Below, in pieces: positions 11,759 to 23,400 of a stretch of 64,000 nt of DNA. The first letter of the stretch is position 1, and every line of letters begins with the position of its first letter. The notes under the pieces are model-generated. The model was not told where the DNA came from and searched no databases. It saw only the letters and a program-made list of their open reading frames with translations. The DNA is taken from assembly GCF_030704535.1 (NCBI RefSeq), contig NC_081807.1, positions 5,373,001-5,437,000 on the forward strand, in the 5' to 3' direction. A program made the translations under genes and the position numbers. Origin of the DNA: Vitis vinifera (lineage: Eukaryota > Streptophyta > Magnoliopsida > Vitales > Vitaceae).

Positions 11759-13540
11759 ATGGCGTCTCTCTTGTCCATTCGACGTGCACGAACCCCACTA
11801 TTCTCTTTTTTATCCAAGGTACCGTCTCCTTACTCTTCTCACTTCATCTTCACCCTCACCAAAACCCTAAGCACCTCTGCTGTCCCAAATGACTACCAGA
11901 GACCCCAACAGCAACCACCCTCTGAGCCTAGGGATTTTCAAGACCAGAGAAACCCTAGCTACAACTGGAACTCACAGACCCAGAGTCAGAGCTACCCTCA
12001 ACATATGAATTATGGGGATCAGAATCAAAGTTATCCCAATCGGGGATACCCTAATCAGGGTCAGGGTTATCCTCAACATGAGAACCCTAATCAGTGGAAT
12101 CGCCAGACTCCAACGTACCCTCAACCTCAAAACCCTAGTCGCCCGAACCATCAAAATCAGTATTATCCGCCAACTGGAAACCCTAGTCTGGGTCAGGGCT
12201 ATCCTCAGCAGAGAAGCCCTAATCAGTGGAATCCTCAACATCAAAACCCTAGTCATTTGAACAATCAGAATCAGAATTACCCGCAACCCGGAAGCCGGAA
12301 TCTTCCGAGCAATCAAAATCAGAGTTACCCACATCAGGGAAGCCCCAGCCAATGGAACAATCAGAACCCGAATCAAGCACAGATTGTGGAGAATCAAGTT
12401 TCACATGCGCCTCCTTCAGTCGCTGATTTGATGAATTTATGTCAAGAGGGGAAGGTTAAAGAAGCTGTTGAATTGATGGAAAAAGGGGTCCGTGCTGATG
12501 CTCAGTGTTTCTACGCACTCTTTAATTCGTGTGGGAGTCCGAAGTTGCTTGAAGAGGCTAAAAAGGTTCATGATTTCTTTTTACAATCAACTTTTAGGAG
12601 TGATCTTCAATTGAATAATAAAGTGCTCGAGATGTATGGGAACTGTGGGAGTATGACTGATGCACGTAGAGTGTTCGACCATATGGCCAATAGGGATATG
12701 GATTCTTGGCATTTGATGATAAATGGGTATGCCAATAATGCTATGGGAGATGATGGGTTACAGTTATATGAACAGATGCGGAAGTTAGGGTTAGAGCCCA
12801 ATGAGCAAACTTTCCTTGCTGTTTTATCCACATGTGCCAGTGCGGAGGCCGTAGAAGAAGGATTTATACATTTTGAATCGATGAAGACTGAGTATGGAAT
12901 CACTCCAACATTTGAGCATTATGTGGGGATTATAGATGTTCTTGGAAAATCGGGGCATGTCATTGAGGCTAAGGAGTTTATAGAGCAAATGCCTGTGGAG
13001 CCTTCTGCAGTTGTTTGGGAGGCATTGATGAATTATGCTAAAATTCATGGAGATATTGATCTTGAAGACCATGCTGAGGAGTTAATGGTTGCTCTTGACC
13101 CATTGAAGGCTGTTGCCAATAAGACCCCGACACCACCACCCAAGAAGCGCACTGCAATCAACATGCTTGATGGGAAAAACAGATTAAGTGAGTTTCGGAA
13201 TCCAACCCTTTACAAGGATGATGAAAAGTTGAAGAGCTTGAATGGGATGAAAGAAGCAGGCTATGTGCCTGACACAAGATATGTTCTTCATGATATTGAT
13301 CAGGAGGCCAAAGAGCAGGCCTTGCTTTATCACAGTGAGCGCTTAGCAATTGCATATGGTTTGATTAGTACTCCAGCAAGGACACCTCTTAGGATCATTA
13401 AGAACCTTCGTGTCTGCGGTGACTGTCACAATGCAATTAAGATCATGTCCAAGATTGTTGGAAGGGAGTTGATTGTTAGGGACAATAAACGGTTTCATCA
13501 TTTTAAGGATGGGAAATGCTCTTGTGGAGATTACTGGTAA
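11759..13540 (+). CDS. DYW2: PPR-DYW protein, DYW2-like organellar RNA editing factor
   Basis: A single exon encodes 593 residues. An N-terminus rich in Arg, Ser and Leu (MASLLSIRRARTPLFSFLSK) looks like an organelle targeting peptide. Residues about 45-215 are a low-complexity tract of N, Q, P, Y and G. Degenerate PPR repeats occupy about 220-440, followed by a DYW deaminase domain (about 460-593). Visible zinc/catalytic residues are H525-S-E527 and C553-G-D-C556-H557, and the protein ends exactly in DYW. From memory, the layout and many segments (LHDIDQEAKEQALLYHSERL, FHHFKDGKCSCGDYW) match Arabidopsis DYW2 (At2g15690), which supplies the deaminase to E+-type PPR proteins for C-to-U editing in plastids and mitochondria. 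The ATG follows a 5' region with in-frame stops. The next gene, CML30-like, is also its Arabidopsis neighbour. Confidence 0.93.
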   Translation: MASLLSIRRARTPLFSFLSKVPSPYSSHFIFTLTKTLSTSAVPNDYQRPQQQPPSEPRDFQDQRNPSYNWNSQTQSQSYPQHMNYGDQNQSYPNRGYPNQGQGYPQHENPNQWNRQTPTYPQPQNPSRPNHQNQYYPPTGNPSLGQGYPQQRSPNQWNPQHQNPSHLNNQNQNYPQPGSRNLPSNQNQSYPHQGSPSQWNNQNPNQAQIVENQVSHAPPSVADLMNLCQEGKVKEAVELMEKGVRADAQCFYALFNSCGSPKLLEEAKKVHDFFLQSTFRSDLQLNNKVLEMYGNCGSMTDARRVFDHMANRDMDSWHLMINGYANNAMGDDGLQLYEQMRKLGLEPNEQTFLAVLSTCASAEAVEEGFIHFESMKTEYGITPTFEHYVGIIDVLGKSGHVIEAKEFIEQMPVEPSAVVWEALMNYAKIHGDIDLEDHAEELMVALDPLKAVANKTPTPPPKKRTAINMLDGKNRLSEFRNPTLYKDDEKLKSLNGMKEAGYVPDTRYVLHDIDQEAKEQALLYHSERLAIAYGLISTPARTPLRIIKNLRVCGDCHNAIKIMSKIVGRELIVRDNKRFHHFKDGKCSCGDYW

Positions 13541-14011
13541 AATTGTCATTGCTTCATACTTCTGTTATGACTACCAAATGACATTTTCTGTGGATCTGCA
13601 GTATAGTTTGTGGAACATCAACTGCTAAGCCATGTCAAACCATCATTTACAATTGATGGGAAATGAACCACACAACTTCCACATAATGGCCTTGTTTGAA
13701 CAAGATGTTCACATCAATTTCTACCATGTTCTGAAGTTGAATCAATTATTTACTTTCTGAGATGCTCGACTGTGGTTGACATTTTTTTCCTCCTTGTATC
13801 GTCTTTCCTAAGTTTGGAAATATCTTTTTTTTTTTTTTTAATTGGTCATAATTTAGATTCTATCTAATCAACTTTCTCCAAGGGAGACAACTCTTGCTTT
13901 ATTGATGTCAATAAGCTTTTATAGATTGCATTCATTATCACATGGGCAGTGATTCTTTTGAAAGTAGGTAGCCTTTATATATGCATGGAGGTTATTACCT
14001 TTTTGAAGATT

Positions 14012-14310
14012 CATCATTTGGTATGCAAATTCTTCTTGAATTTAGTTTTGGAATGGATTAAAGAATATAGGATGTATATTGGTCATCAACAAGGCCAATC
14101 TCCATGATTTTGTATGTAAAATTTTATTGAATTTAAGTTGAGAATGGATAAACTGTACTGGGTGTATGTTGGTGAAGACAAATATCCATCATTTGGTATG
14201 GAAATTCTTCTAGAATTTAGTTGTGGAATGGATAAAACAACAAAGGATGTATATTGGTCATTAACAAGGCCACTCTCCAATGATTTTGTATGTAAAATTT
14301 TCTTGAATTT
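14012..14310. repeat. 175-bp tandem repeat, about 1.7 copies, 3' of the DYW gene
   Basis: CATCATTTGGTATG..AAATTCTTCT at 14,012 recurs at 14,187. Each unit contains GATGTATATTGGTCAT.AAC and GATTTTGTATGTAAAATTTT. The copies differ by scattered changes, so the repeat is not recent. Confidence 0.7.
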
Positions 14311-14499
14311 AAGTTGCCTATGCTCAAGCAAGTTCTTTGCTCTAGTTATGGTATGTTAGAACCACTTTAAATAAATGTCACATCTTAAAATGAAACTATC
14401 CTAGAATAGCTCTATTTTCACTGTTGACTCAAAATGATACCGTATTTATGGTGACACACTGAGATTTTAGAAGCTGCTGGATTTCATGATACGATGAGT

Positions 14500-14930
14500 T
14501 AGGTAAAGATCATAAGATTGTTGGAAGAGATATGATTGTTGGGGATGATAAATAGTTTCATTAATTTGAGAATGAGAAATGCTGTTTGTTGAATTGTTTT
14601 TAACTTCTGTTGAAGCTATTCTGAACCATTGTTATTATTAACATGCGATGTATTAGGATTGCTTGAAACTGTACTTGAAAACGATTTTTTATTGAGAATT
14701 TGTTCTAAATATAAGTTGTTTTTTTAGAACAATTTTGGTGGTGTTGAAAATACTTTGAAAACTTTTGCTACAATACAATACCCCTTTACAAAGACGATAA
14801 GCCAGAAAAAAACGTTTTTCATAAGTTCATAGCCAAAATCTCTGCCTGATGTATTTGCTTGAACAAGATGTCTACCTGAGTTTATATTATGTTCTTGTCA
14901 AGAAGTTCAAGTGAGTTTCTATTGTGATTC
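14500..14930 (+). pseudogene. Decayed duplicate of the DYW gene's 3' end
   Basis: Bases 14,504-14,590 align with the last codons of the DYW gene (about 13,440-13,530): AAGATTGTTGGAAGAGAT, then ATGATTGTTGGGGATGATAA, TTTCATTAATTT and GAGAAATGCTG. The copied stretch has a 4-base gap and in-frame stops. Similarity returns in the 3' flank: TTTTAACTTCTGTTGAAGC, and near 14,860 GCTTGAACAAGATGTCTACC, which matches 13,690. It is a partial tandem copy of exon end plus 3' UTR with no coding potential. Confidence 0.7.
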
Positions 14931-15469
14931 TTCACAAGTAGTGAAAGTGCATGCATGCGTAGACTTGGGCTGTATGTCAGCATATCAAAAATTACAATAA
15001 ATGACAGCCAGTGTCTGATTGAGATTGGGCAAGACAATGAACTTGTCATATTGCTGGGAAACTAGCCAAGCTACAGAGCATTTCTTTCCATTTATACCTA
15101 GGAATTATATTTTGCATTCTTTTAAGAATCACGAAAAGACGAGTCTGTAACAGTGTCTTCCAAGAAAAGCATTAACAGAGGTGCTCGATATACATTGCCG
15201 CCTCCCTAAGATCAAGATTTATTGTAAATGACGAGACGTCACCCCATGTTGATATATGCTTTTTATTTATTTACTTTTCTATGTAGGAGACTATATGACA
15301 GTATTTTTTACATGAGAATACAAAAGGAAAAGTGTGTTTTGATGTTGAAGTTAGAAAAAAATTGCAAAATGCGAACTCTCTAAAAATAATTAAAATTTAG
15401 TATATTAAGTTAAAGATGATATATGTATCATTTAACCCAAAATTATATGAAATAATAAATATTTTTTAA

Positions 15470-16215
15470 TCATATCAAAATGGGCCATATATACAAAAAA
15501 AATTACATCTAATTATTTTATGAAACTTATGTTCAAACTAGCCTCTTTGGTGTTACATATGAGTCATGTCATAAATATATATATATATTTCAAAATTTTA
15601 GTTAAAACCTCAATTGACAACTGAAACTTCATTTTTGAATTGAAACCGTAGTTGTTAATTGATGCTTTATTTTTTAATTGAAACCTCAATTGACAATTGA
15701 GACTTCATTTTTGAACTAAAATCTCAATTGTCAACTAAAATTTTAGTTAATTTTTTTTCACTTTAAAATTTAATTAAAAACTATTCAATTATAGTTTATT
15801 ATTGAAATTAAAAATATATATTTTAATAATAAATTATTTATGTTTAAGTTTAAGAATCTAATATTACTTTAACAAACATAAATTGATAGATGAAAGATAT
15901 TATAAATGAATATTTTATTTATTAATAAATTAATAATATTAAAATTATAAATTTATATAACATATAAATAATATATAATTTAAAATGAGAAAATACGTAA
16001 TAAACATTTATATGCTGAAGCCTCGGTTAGCAACTACAGCTTCAGTTCAAAAATGAAATCTCAATTACCAATTGAGGTTTTCATTAAAATTTTGAAAAAA
16101 AATATATTTCAACGACATGATTCTTACGTGATACCAAAGAAGCTAGTTTGAACATAAATTTCATAAAGTGGTTACATCTAATATTTTTTTTAATACATGG
16201 GCCATTTGACTCAAA
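15470..16215. mobile_element. Inverted-repeat (foldback / long-TIR MITE-like) element
   Basis: The left arm (about 15,470-15,720) and the reverse complement of the right arm (about 16,010-16,215) share AACTTATGTTCAAACTAGC / AATTTATGTTCAAACTAGC, then CTCTTTGGTGTTACAT / TTCTTTGGTATCACGT, TTTCAAAATTTTAGTTAAAA / TTTCAAAATTTTAATGAAAA and AACCTCAATTG. The left arm also repeats an AACCTCAATTGACAA...CTTCATTTTTGAA block. The roughly 250-bp arms enclose about 300 bp of AT-rich spacer. There is no transposase. It is non-autonomous and moderately diverged. Confidence 0.65.
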
Positions 16216-16361
16216 ACTATTTCAAACGAGCATCTAAAAACACTTTTTTCCCAAAGTACAAACATGGCTTCTAATAATTCCACTTTATGTTGAGATGAGT
16301 TGAGAGATTCGTAGGACAAGTCCATGCCTGCCACTGGTCCGTTACCCTCTTAACTGGAGGG

Positions 16362-16910
16362 TTACATGGAGCGAGTCATCATGGTAGTGAATTCATCAAT
16401 GTCAACCGCACCATCCCCATCAGTGTCCACTCCCCTCACCATCCTTCTGCATTCCTCCAAGCTGCACCTCTCCCCTAGCCTCCCCAACACCTCCAACAAT
16501 TCCTCTGCGTTTATTTTCCCATCCCGGTTCAAATCAAATGCCCGAAACGCACTCTGTATGTCCCTTGTCTTCACTCCCCCTCCCTTCTTGTGCACTTCCA
16601 CAAACTCTTTGAAATCGATAAACCCGTCTCCATCAAGATCAGCTACCTGGAATATCTTCTCCACCTCCGTTCTTACACCTTCCTTCACCAAGGCTCCCAG
16701 CACCGCCTTGTACTCTTCCTCTGATATCTTCCCGTCTTTGTTGGAGTCGAATTTATCAAACACTTTCTTCAGCTCATCCATGTTGAGATGGAAAATCGGT
16801 GGCAAGTCTGAATTCTGTCTGTCCCTAGAAGAAAACAGTCGGGATGGCTTCCGCAGGTATTTCCTTTTGGAAATATTGTACTGGAAATCAAGAAAACTAG
16901 GAGTTGACAT
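16362..16910 (-). CDS. CML30: Calmodulin-like protein with four EF-hands, CML30-like
   Basis: A single exon encodes 182 residues from the ATG at 16,910. Four complete 12-residue EF-hand loops are visible at residues 55-66 (DSNKDGKISEEE), 91-102 (DLDGDGFIDFKE), 126-137 (DLNRDGKINAEE) and 162-173 (DTDGDGAVDIDE), each with acidic residues in the Ca-binding places and Glu at position 12. The N-terminus MSTPSFLDFQYNISKRK, followed by LRKPSRLFSSRDRQ, matches my memory of Arabidopsis CML30 (At2g15680), reported in mitochondria. An upstream in-frame ATG at 16,970 would add 20 hydrophobic residues; I prefer the shorter form because it matches the relative. It lies tail-to-tail with the DYW2-like gene, as in Arabidopsis. 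Confidence 0.9.
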   Translation of the reverse strand: MSTPSFLDFQYNISKRKYLRKPSRLFSSRDRQNSDLPPIFHLNMDELKKVFDKFDSNKDGKISEEEYKAVLGALVKEGVRTEVEKIFQVADLDGDGFIDFKEFVEVHKKGGGVKTRDIQSAFRAFDLNRDGKINAEELLEVLGRLGERCSLEECRRMVRGVDTDGDGAVDIDEFTTMMTRSM

Positions 16911-17440
16911 GGTTGTGTTGCAAAGAAGCCGAAAGCCAAAAATGAGAATCAAGGATGAGATCAATCTCACAGCAAACTTGGTCTTTAATATTAGAATGAT
17001 AAGAACTGGCTGTCTTTCTGAGTTAGATCCTGTTTGCGTGGCGTAAAAGTGGGAGATATTCTGATGCCAAAGGTAATAGTATAAAGTGAAACTGGGGTCA
17101 GAAACTTATTCCTCAACAGCTTGTGGCAACCATGCAACAAAAGATTCCAAAGTGATGAGCTCAATGTGGAAAGTAAGAGGTGGGTGCAGAGGATGGAACA
17201 TACAGAAAAGAATACATTCTCTCAACAAATTGCAAAATACTTCCTTGATTCTCACCTCCTCTACTCTCCTTTTGGGAGGATGCTTTCCACCATTTATAAT
17301 TGAATCACAAAACTTTCTATTTATTAAAATTAAAGCCGAGGTGATCCTTGCAGTGCTCTCACTAAACAGTAGTGAGACTCAATAAAATTATTATTTACAT
17401 ATTCCCGAATAGGAAAAAAAAAGATCTATATTTGTTACGG
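16911..17440. other. Spacer between CML30-like and CYO1-like genes
   Basis: This holds the 5' flank of the CML30-like gene and the 3' flank of the CYO1-like gene (both - strand). It is unremarkable and I see no further gene. Confidence 0.5.
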
Positions 17441-20400
17441 TTAATGCGGTTTTCCATTTTCCAAATCCTCCATCACTTCAATGTCATTGCGACTTGTTAT
17501 CTTCTGCACATATCCTGCAGTCATGAGAATATCAAATGTGAGCCTTATGTTTTAAATTTAATATATTCCGAATTGTTTAGAAGGAAGAAGAAAGTGATAA
17601 ATTGTGCTAGAGCCGATAAGGGGTATGCTCATCCTAGTTTGATTTAAAGGGTGTTTGGTAAAATTTAATACTTATTATTTAATGACTTAATTGAACTTTA
17701 AGTTAAATTATACTTAAATTATTGACTTAAAACTTATTATTTAATTCTTACTTTTAAGTATTAAGATTGTTTGATAAAATTAACCTAAAACTTATTCTAA
17801 ATCATCAAATTGACATATTTATCTTTATAAATTATTATGAGGACAAGGTAGGTCAAGTAATGATGAAGGTCATGGAGTAACAAAGGATAAATGATGATAA
17901 AAAGTTAAAATGAAAATATGAACTTAAGAATAAGTTAATTGTTTTTACTTATTATTTAAAATTATTTTTTATTTTAAGTCACGTTATTCAGTTATTTTAT
18001 CAAATATATTTAATTTACTTAATGACTTAAATTAAGTTATTAAGTCATGTTAAATTATTAAGTTGGTTTACCAAACACCACTTAGTCATCGTACATGCCA
18101 AAGAAACTGACAGTCATTTGAATCTAAAGAGGATGAGAAGACACAAATGAATTTTAAAGTTGAGCGCACCTGGATGCACAACTGACATAGAGTGGACTAT
18201 GCCCAGATATGAACAGGCAATTATTTGAATACAGGATTTGGATATTCACCAAATAAGAAACAAACAAATTCCACAAAATTTGCAGTTTTTGGAGTAGAAT
18301 TAGATAAATAGCCAATATGTTACTCACAAGCTGACTAAAAGGTCCACAAATAACTCAATGCAACTTGACAAAGCCATATTTCCAAACATCACAGCTCCTT
18401 GAAAAATACACCCCAAAATAATTTCAACACAAAAACCATGGCTTTAAAATTCCCATAAAATCAATGAAATTGAATTTATAAAGTGACTAAAATTCATCTA
18501 AGTCCAAATTTTGATTTCAAATTCCAATGCTCCTAGACAAACTAGCGATTGAAACTTAAACTGTCTTGAACTGTAAGTTTAAAACCTTGACTGAAATAAT
18601 GAACTGCAAGGTGTAATTTTAGGCCTTTGATCTCCATTACAATTTCATTAACTGCCTTTAAAATCATAATCTCCACATTGTAGAGGACAAATTGGTGAAG
18701 TTACATATGTCTATAACAAGAACAGAAAGCAAGGGGTTGGAACTTGTGAATTAAGGCTCTATAGGATTAACAGGGCTCTAATTAGGCAGTCATGACCTAG
18801 GCTTGGACAAAGGATTGAAAGCTAGCTCTTGCAGGGGGGAAGAGTTTACCATTATGCAATGTTAAAGGATTGCGTAACAAAACCAGGGTATATATAGTTC
18901 ATAGCAGGGGTAGCAGGGTTCTAAGTGTTGGATAAAATTGATATGTCATCTAATTTCAAGATAGATAAATACAGTACTGCTACCAACATTTTTACACTCT
19001 TGCCATATTTAATCTTAAAATTTATGGTTAGGTTTGTGGAAAAGAACACAAAACAGAATGCACTCATGACTCGACACATTTAACCAACAATAATGCAAAG
19101 AAAGAAGAAGAAAGTAAGTACCAATTCCAAGGCAGGGTATGCATTTGCAGATGGTCTCCTTCCCTCTTTTATTATAGTAACTAACAAATCCTGTTCCTTG
19201 GCAACTCCGACATTTTCCAGTCCACTCATAAACTACTTCCTTACAATCCTGCAACCCCAAAAAATGAAACAGACGACATTATCAAATTGTAGAAACCTTC
19301 ATACTGTGAGGTTTTGCCCAAAGCAAAGTCAAACAATTTGGCAGGCATGAAGTCAGGTCACACAATATGAGTATTGTGGCAAAACCATTACAAGACAAGC
19401 CCCATAAGAGATCTTGGATGCCAACTTTCATCATTAGACGTGATGTTGGATCTTCTAAATTTTTTCTATGATAATTTCTTCGAAACCAAGTATGAAAACA
19501 AAAACAGTCCAAGACTATTTGATCATCCTTGCCTGCCTGCACCATATGGATCACTTAGGTAGTTAGATGATACTAATTAATGATTTTTAGTTTTAATCTT
19601 TTTCTTAGCACTTATAAAGGAGCTCAACTGTTTTGAGGGGCATTTGAGTTGCATAATGAAATCAATGCTCTTAAACAAGCACCCTATTGTAAATGGGTGG
19701 GATAGCAACCAAAATTCAATTACATACAATTAGTATTCAGAAGTGTTGTACAGATGAACGCAGGCCGGTCAAAGTCAACATAAACCCAAGTTCCAAACCC
19801 AAATATAAAGTTTAGGAACCTAGACACACCTCAATGAAACCAAAATACTGGACATTACTAACCAATGCCAACTAAAAATCATAGGGTTCAAGCTACACCA
19901 AACTTCATAGGCACAGGCTTGTTCTTCTGGGCATGTGGATGGTTGATTGTTCAGTTATGGAGGTGGTGTCAACTGCCTTGCCTTGCTTAGGAGTTAGAAC
20001 CAGTTGGACAGAGAAACTCTGGAATATGTGAAGGTTGTTACCTTCGGCAGTAGGTGTAGGACAAACTTCCCTTTTTCATGCCTCACTGACATAAGAATTT
20101 AAATAGATGGCCCTTAATATGTTTTGAGGAAGTGGAGAGAGGCTTGTGCATTCAATAGAAACTTTCTTCCTTTTTCATCTAGTTGGCTATTCCTCCCTTG
20201 AGGTGGTTAAACACCAACTTTCTTGGGTCTCCTTCAGGGAATCCATATCCAATAGGGGCACCAAAATTTTTAAAGGCCATCTGCTACAAGTTAAATTGGG
20301 TTTCTCTAGAGCTAGGGGTTACAAGGTGGCATTTCACTAGGGCTCTCACTGGAAGGTCTCAAAAGGGCTAGGGTAAGGAGGAGACCAAATAGCAGAAGAT

Positions 20401-23400
20401 GATCCTTCTACAATTATCAATCAGAGAACTCTTTGGGATTTCTGAGGATTATATTCATTATAAGAGAAATCAAGAGGTTTTTCCAGTCACAGAAGGAGTT
20501 CAATTCTTGGTCAAAAAGGGGTGCTTTGGTTCTTGAGGAGCTTAGAGTATATACTTGCCCTCCTTGAGCAGTTTGCCTTGTCCAAATAGAGAGGTTGTCT
20601 CTCTGGTCTTTTAGTTTTAATTATAATTTTTTTGCACTGCTTCTTATGAACACTTTCTTATGGTTCTCCCAGTTTTTCAGGGTTTTGTTTTTATACCAAG
20701 AAATCCATATGGCATGATCCCTGTGTCAGGTCAGAATCTTATTAAATTAATTTATTGCTCTTTGATGAATTACTATTCAAATTAACCAAATTAAATTTCA
20801 AAGTTCTACAAGAAATTGAATGATGTCACATGAAACTAATTGCCAATTCTATAGCTCCTTTTGAGCATAAATCTTGTACCATCATGCCCATGTTACATAT
20901 GTCATGCTTGGGATGAAATCATGAAACATGGTTGCCCAACAATTTAGTTTTGGTGGGAAAGGTATCCACAAAACTGAAAAAAAAAATGAAAGGGAAAGGT
21001 TTTGGAAAGTTCGGGAAACATGATGGACTTTTGTGGCAAATTCTTAGGAAACAACTGAAACACTTGTGAGAAATACATTTCGATAAATCTCCCTCCATAA
21101 GGTATAATTTTAACAATAATGACAAATTGGTAAACGCAACGTAGTAACTAACAAGCTTGGAAGTGCTGTCATCATTAATTGTTGAACCTCTTTCTGAACT
21201 CTACAAGAATGTCAAACCCCAACATCATTTGGAAGGAGATCTTGAAGGTGTCCATTTGGTATTGGGAAAATATGGTGTTCAAGGTGGGAAAAGGCAATAA
21301 AATCAGATTTTGGACAGATCCTTGGTGCGGGAATACTGTGTTGTCCCAAAGATTCCCGAATCTCTTCTCCATGGCTGCCCAAAGGAATGTCACAGTGGAG
21401 GAAACGTGGGATCAAAATTTTGGTCAAGGAGGGTGGAATTTAAGGTTCTTAAGGGCCTTTAATGACTGGGAGTTGGATTCGGTGGGCAACTTGTTGGTTG
21501 AGTTGAGGGAGTATAGAGTTACTTTGGAGGAAGACTCGGTGATTTGGAAGGAAGGAGGAGACGGGCTGTTTAGAGTCAAGAGAGCGTATAGTGTGTTGTC
21601 AAGCCCTATTGTAGCCGAGTTCCCTTATAGCAATGTTTGGGTGGATAGAGTTCCATCCAAAATTGCTTTTTTGCTTGGGAAGCCGCATGGGGGAAGATCC
21701 TCACTCTTGATAGGCTTCAGAGAAGAGGGTGGCAGCTTCCTAACCGTTGTTTCTTGTGTGGGTGTGAAGAGGAAACGATTAATCATATTTTAATTCATTG
21801 TAAAGTCGTCAGAGTATTGTGGGATATCATTCTTGGGTTGTGTGGTGTTCAGTGGGTCTTTCCAGAATCTGTAAAGGAGGTTCTATATAGCTGGAAGGGC
21901 TCTTTTGTGGGGAAAAAAAGGAAAAAATTGTGGAAGTTCATTCCGTTGTACATTTTTTGGACAATTTGGAAGGAGAGGAATAGGCTAGCATTTATGGGGG
22001 GGTGTTAGTAGTTCAGAAATTAAAAACTTCGTTTGTGTGTAATTTTTGGGGTTGGGCTAAATTGTACATTGGTTTGGAGTCGAACTCCCTAATAGGCTTC
22101 TTAGAGTGGTTAGGCTCCAATTAGGGGTTGGTTGTTTTGTTCTTTTTGGTTGGGAGGCCTTAGTCGCCTCGTATACTCCCTGTATGCTTTGCGACTTTTT
22201 TGCCTTCTGTTAATATATGTGCTTACTTATAAAAAAAAAAAACATTTCAATTGAAAAAGTTGGCTGACAACCACTAGCCTAAAAAATGCAATACCAATTA
22301 GCACTCCACATACATCATAACCATGTAAACAAAAACTCTCAACATCATCAAAAAATGCTTGATCACATCGTTAAATATCCTTTGTGATAAAAAACTGTAT
22401 GCAATGGCTATTCCATAAAGCTTTTGTTGGGTAATTGATGAGACATTTCTAGAGTTCATATTAGTTTAGTTCATTATTCAGTAAGCCGTTAGTTTCTGTG
22501 TCAATTTAAGATCATTTCTCTGCTTCGCTTCTACTTTTTTGTCAATTACAATTTACAGGACATGGCAAATTCTTTAAGTCCTAGTATATTTAAGAAGATG
22601 GCACTCGAAAGTTTCAGCATTAGAAAACAAGGAATGGAACATGGATACAAGATGTCCCTGCTTAGACAACTTTCAATCAATTTATTTGGATACATTTTTT
22701 TTCAAAAAGACTTTTGCACTATACAGAGATTGGACAATGGCAACCAAGGTGGTCAACAAACCCATCTACAATGAAAAAGTTGCAATGATTTATGTATGAC
22801 GATTTACCAATTGGAATTCATCAAACACTGGATCTCATGCCATTATTGGTGCTGCCCTAGTGAGACTAGTGACAATGGTACTTGCTTTCCACTTCCTTCA
22901 AAGTTAAGAACTGAAACTGGATCCACACCATAGCTTCAAAAGCCTTTACAACGACTACATTTAGACAGCTTCAGAGAGTCCTAATATTACTCATTCTATG
23001 TATTTTATAAGAGTACTTGATAATAAGAGAAATGTTATTCCTAAAGAAGCTCTTTTAGTTGCTTCAATACAAGCCTTAAATCGCCTCAAAAGCAACAAAT
23101 ACTGGCCTGGCGATAACATCTCCCATTTTGATTAGGGTACTGCTAAACCTTAGGAATCAATCCTCCAAGGCGGTTAGGTTTTTCATACAGATAAAAAATG
23201 CCCTTGATTTTTCAAAAAATTTGAAACAAAGGTAACATCGACCATTTTCATAGGTAATAAAGAAACACCTCCAAATTCAATGAACAACCTCGGAAACCAA
23301 CAACGATAAAAGAAGAAGAAGAAGAAGAAGAAAAAAGCAATACCTCGACTTGGGGATCGCAACGAAGCCGACGATCGATCTCCTCCGGCGCCACAGGGGA

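Noticed and set aside
11972-12397. A 141-codon frame on the - strand, rich in Ile/Leu/Arg
   Set aside because: It is antisense to the repetitive N/Q/P tract of the DYW2-like gene; repeat composition keeps the frame open.
16366-17046. A 226-codon open frame on the + strand
   Set aside because: It lies antisense over the CML30-like gene, whose four EF-hands are on the other strand; low-complexity Ser/Pro translation.
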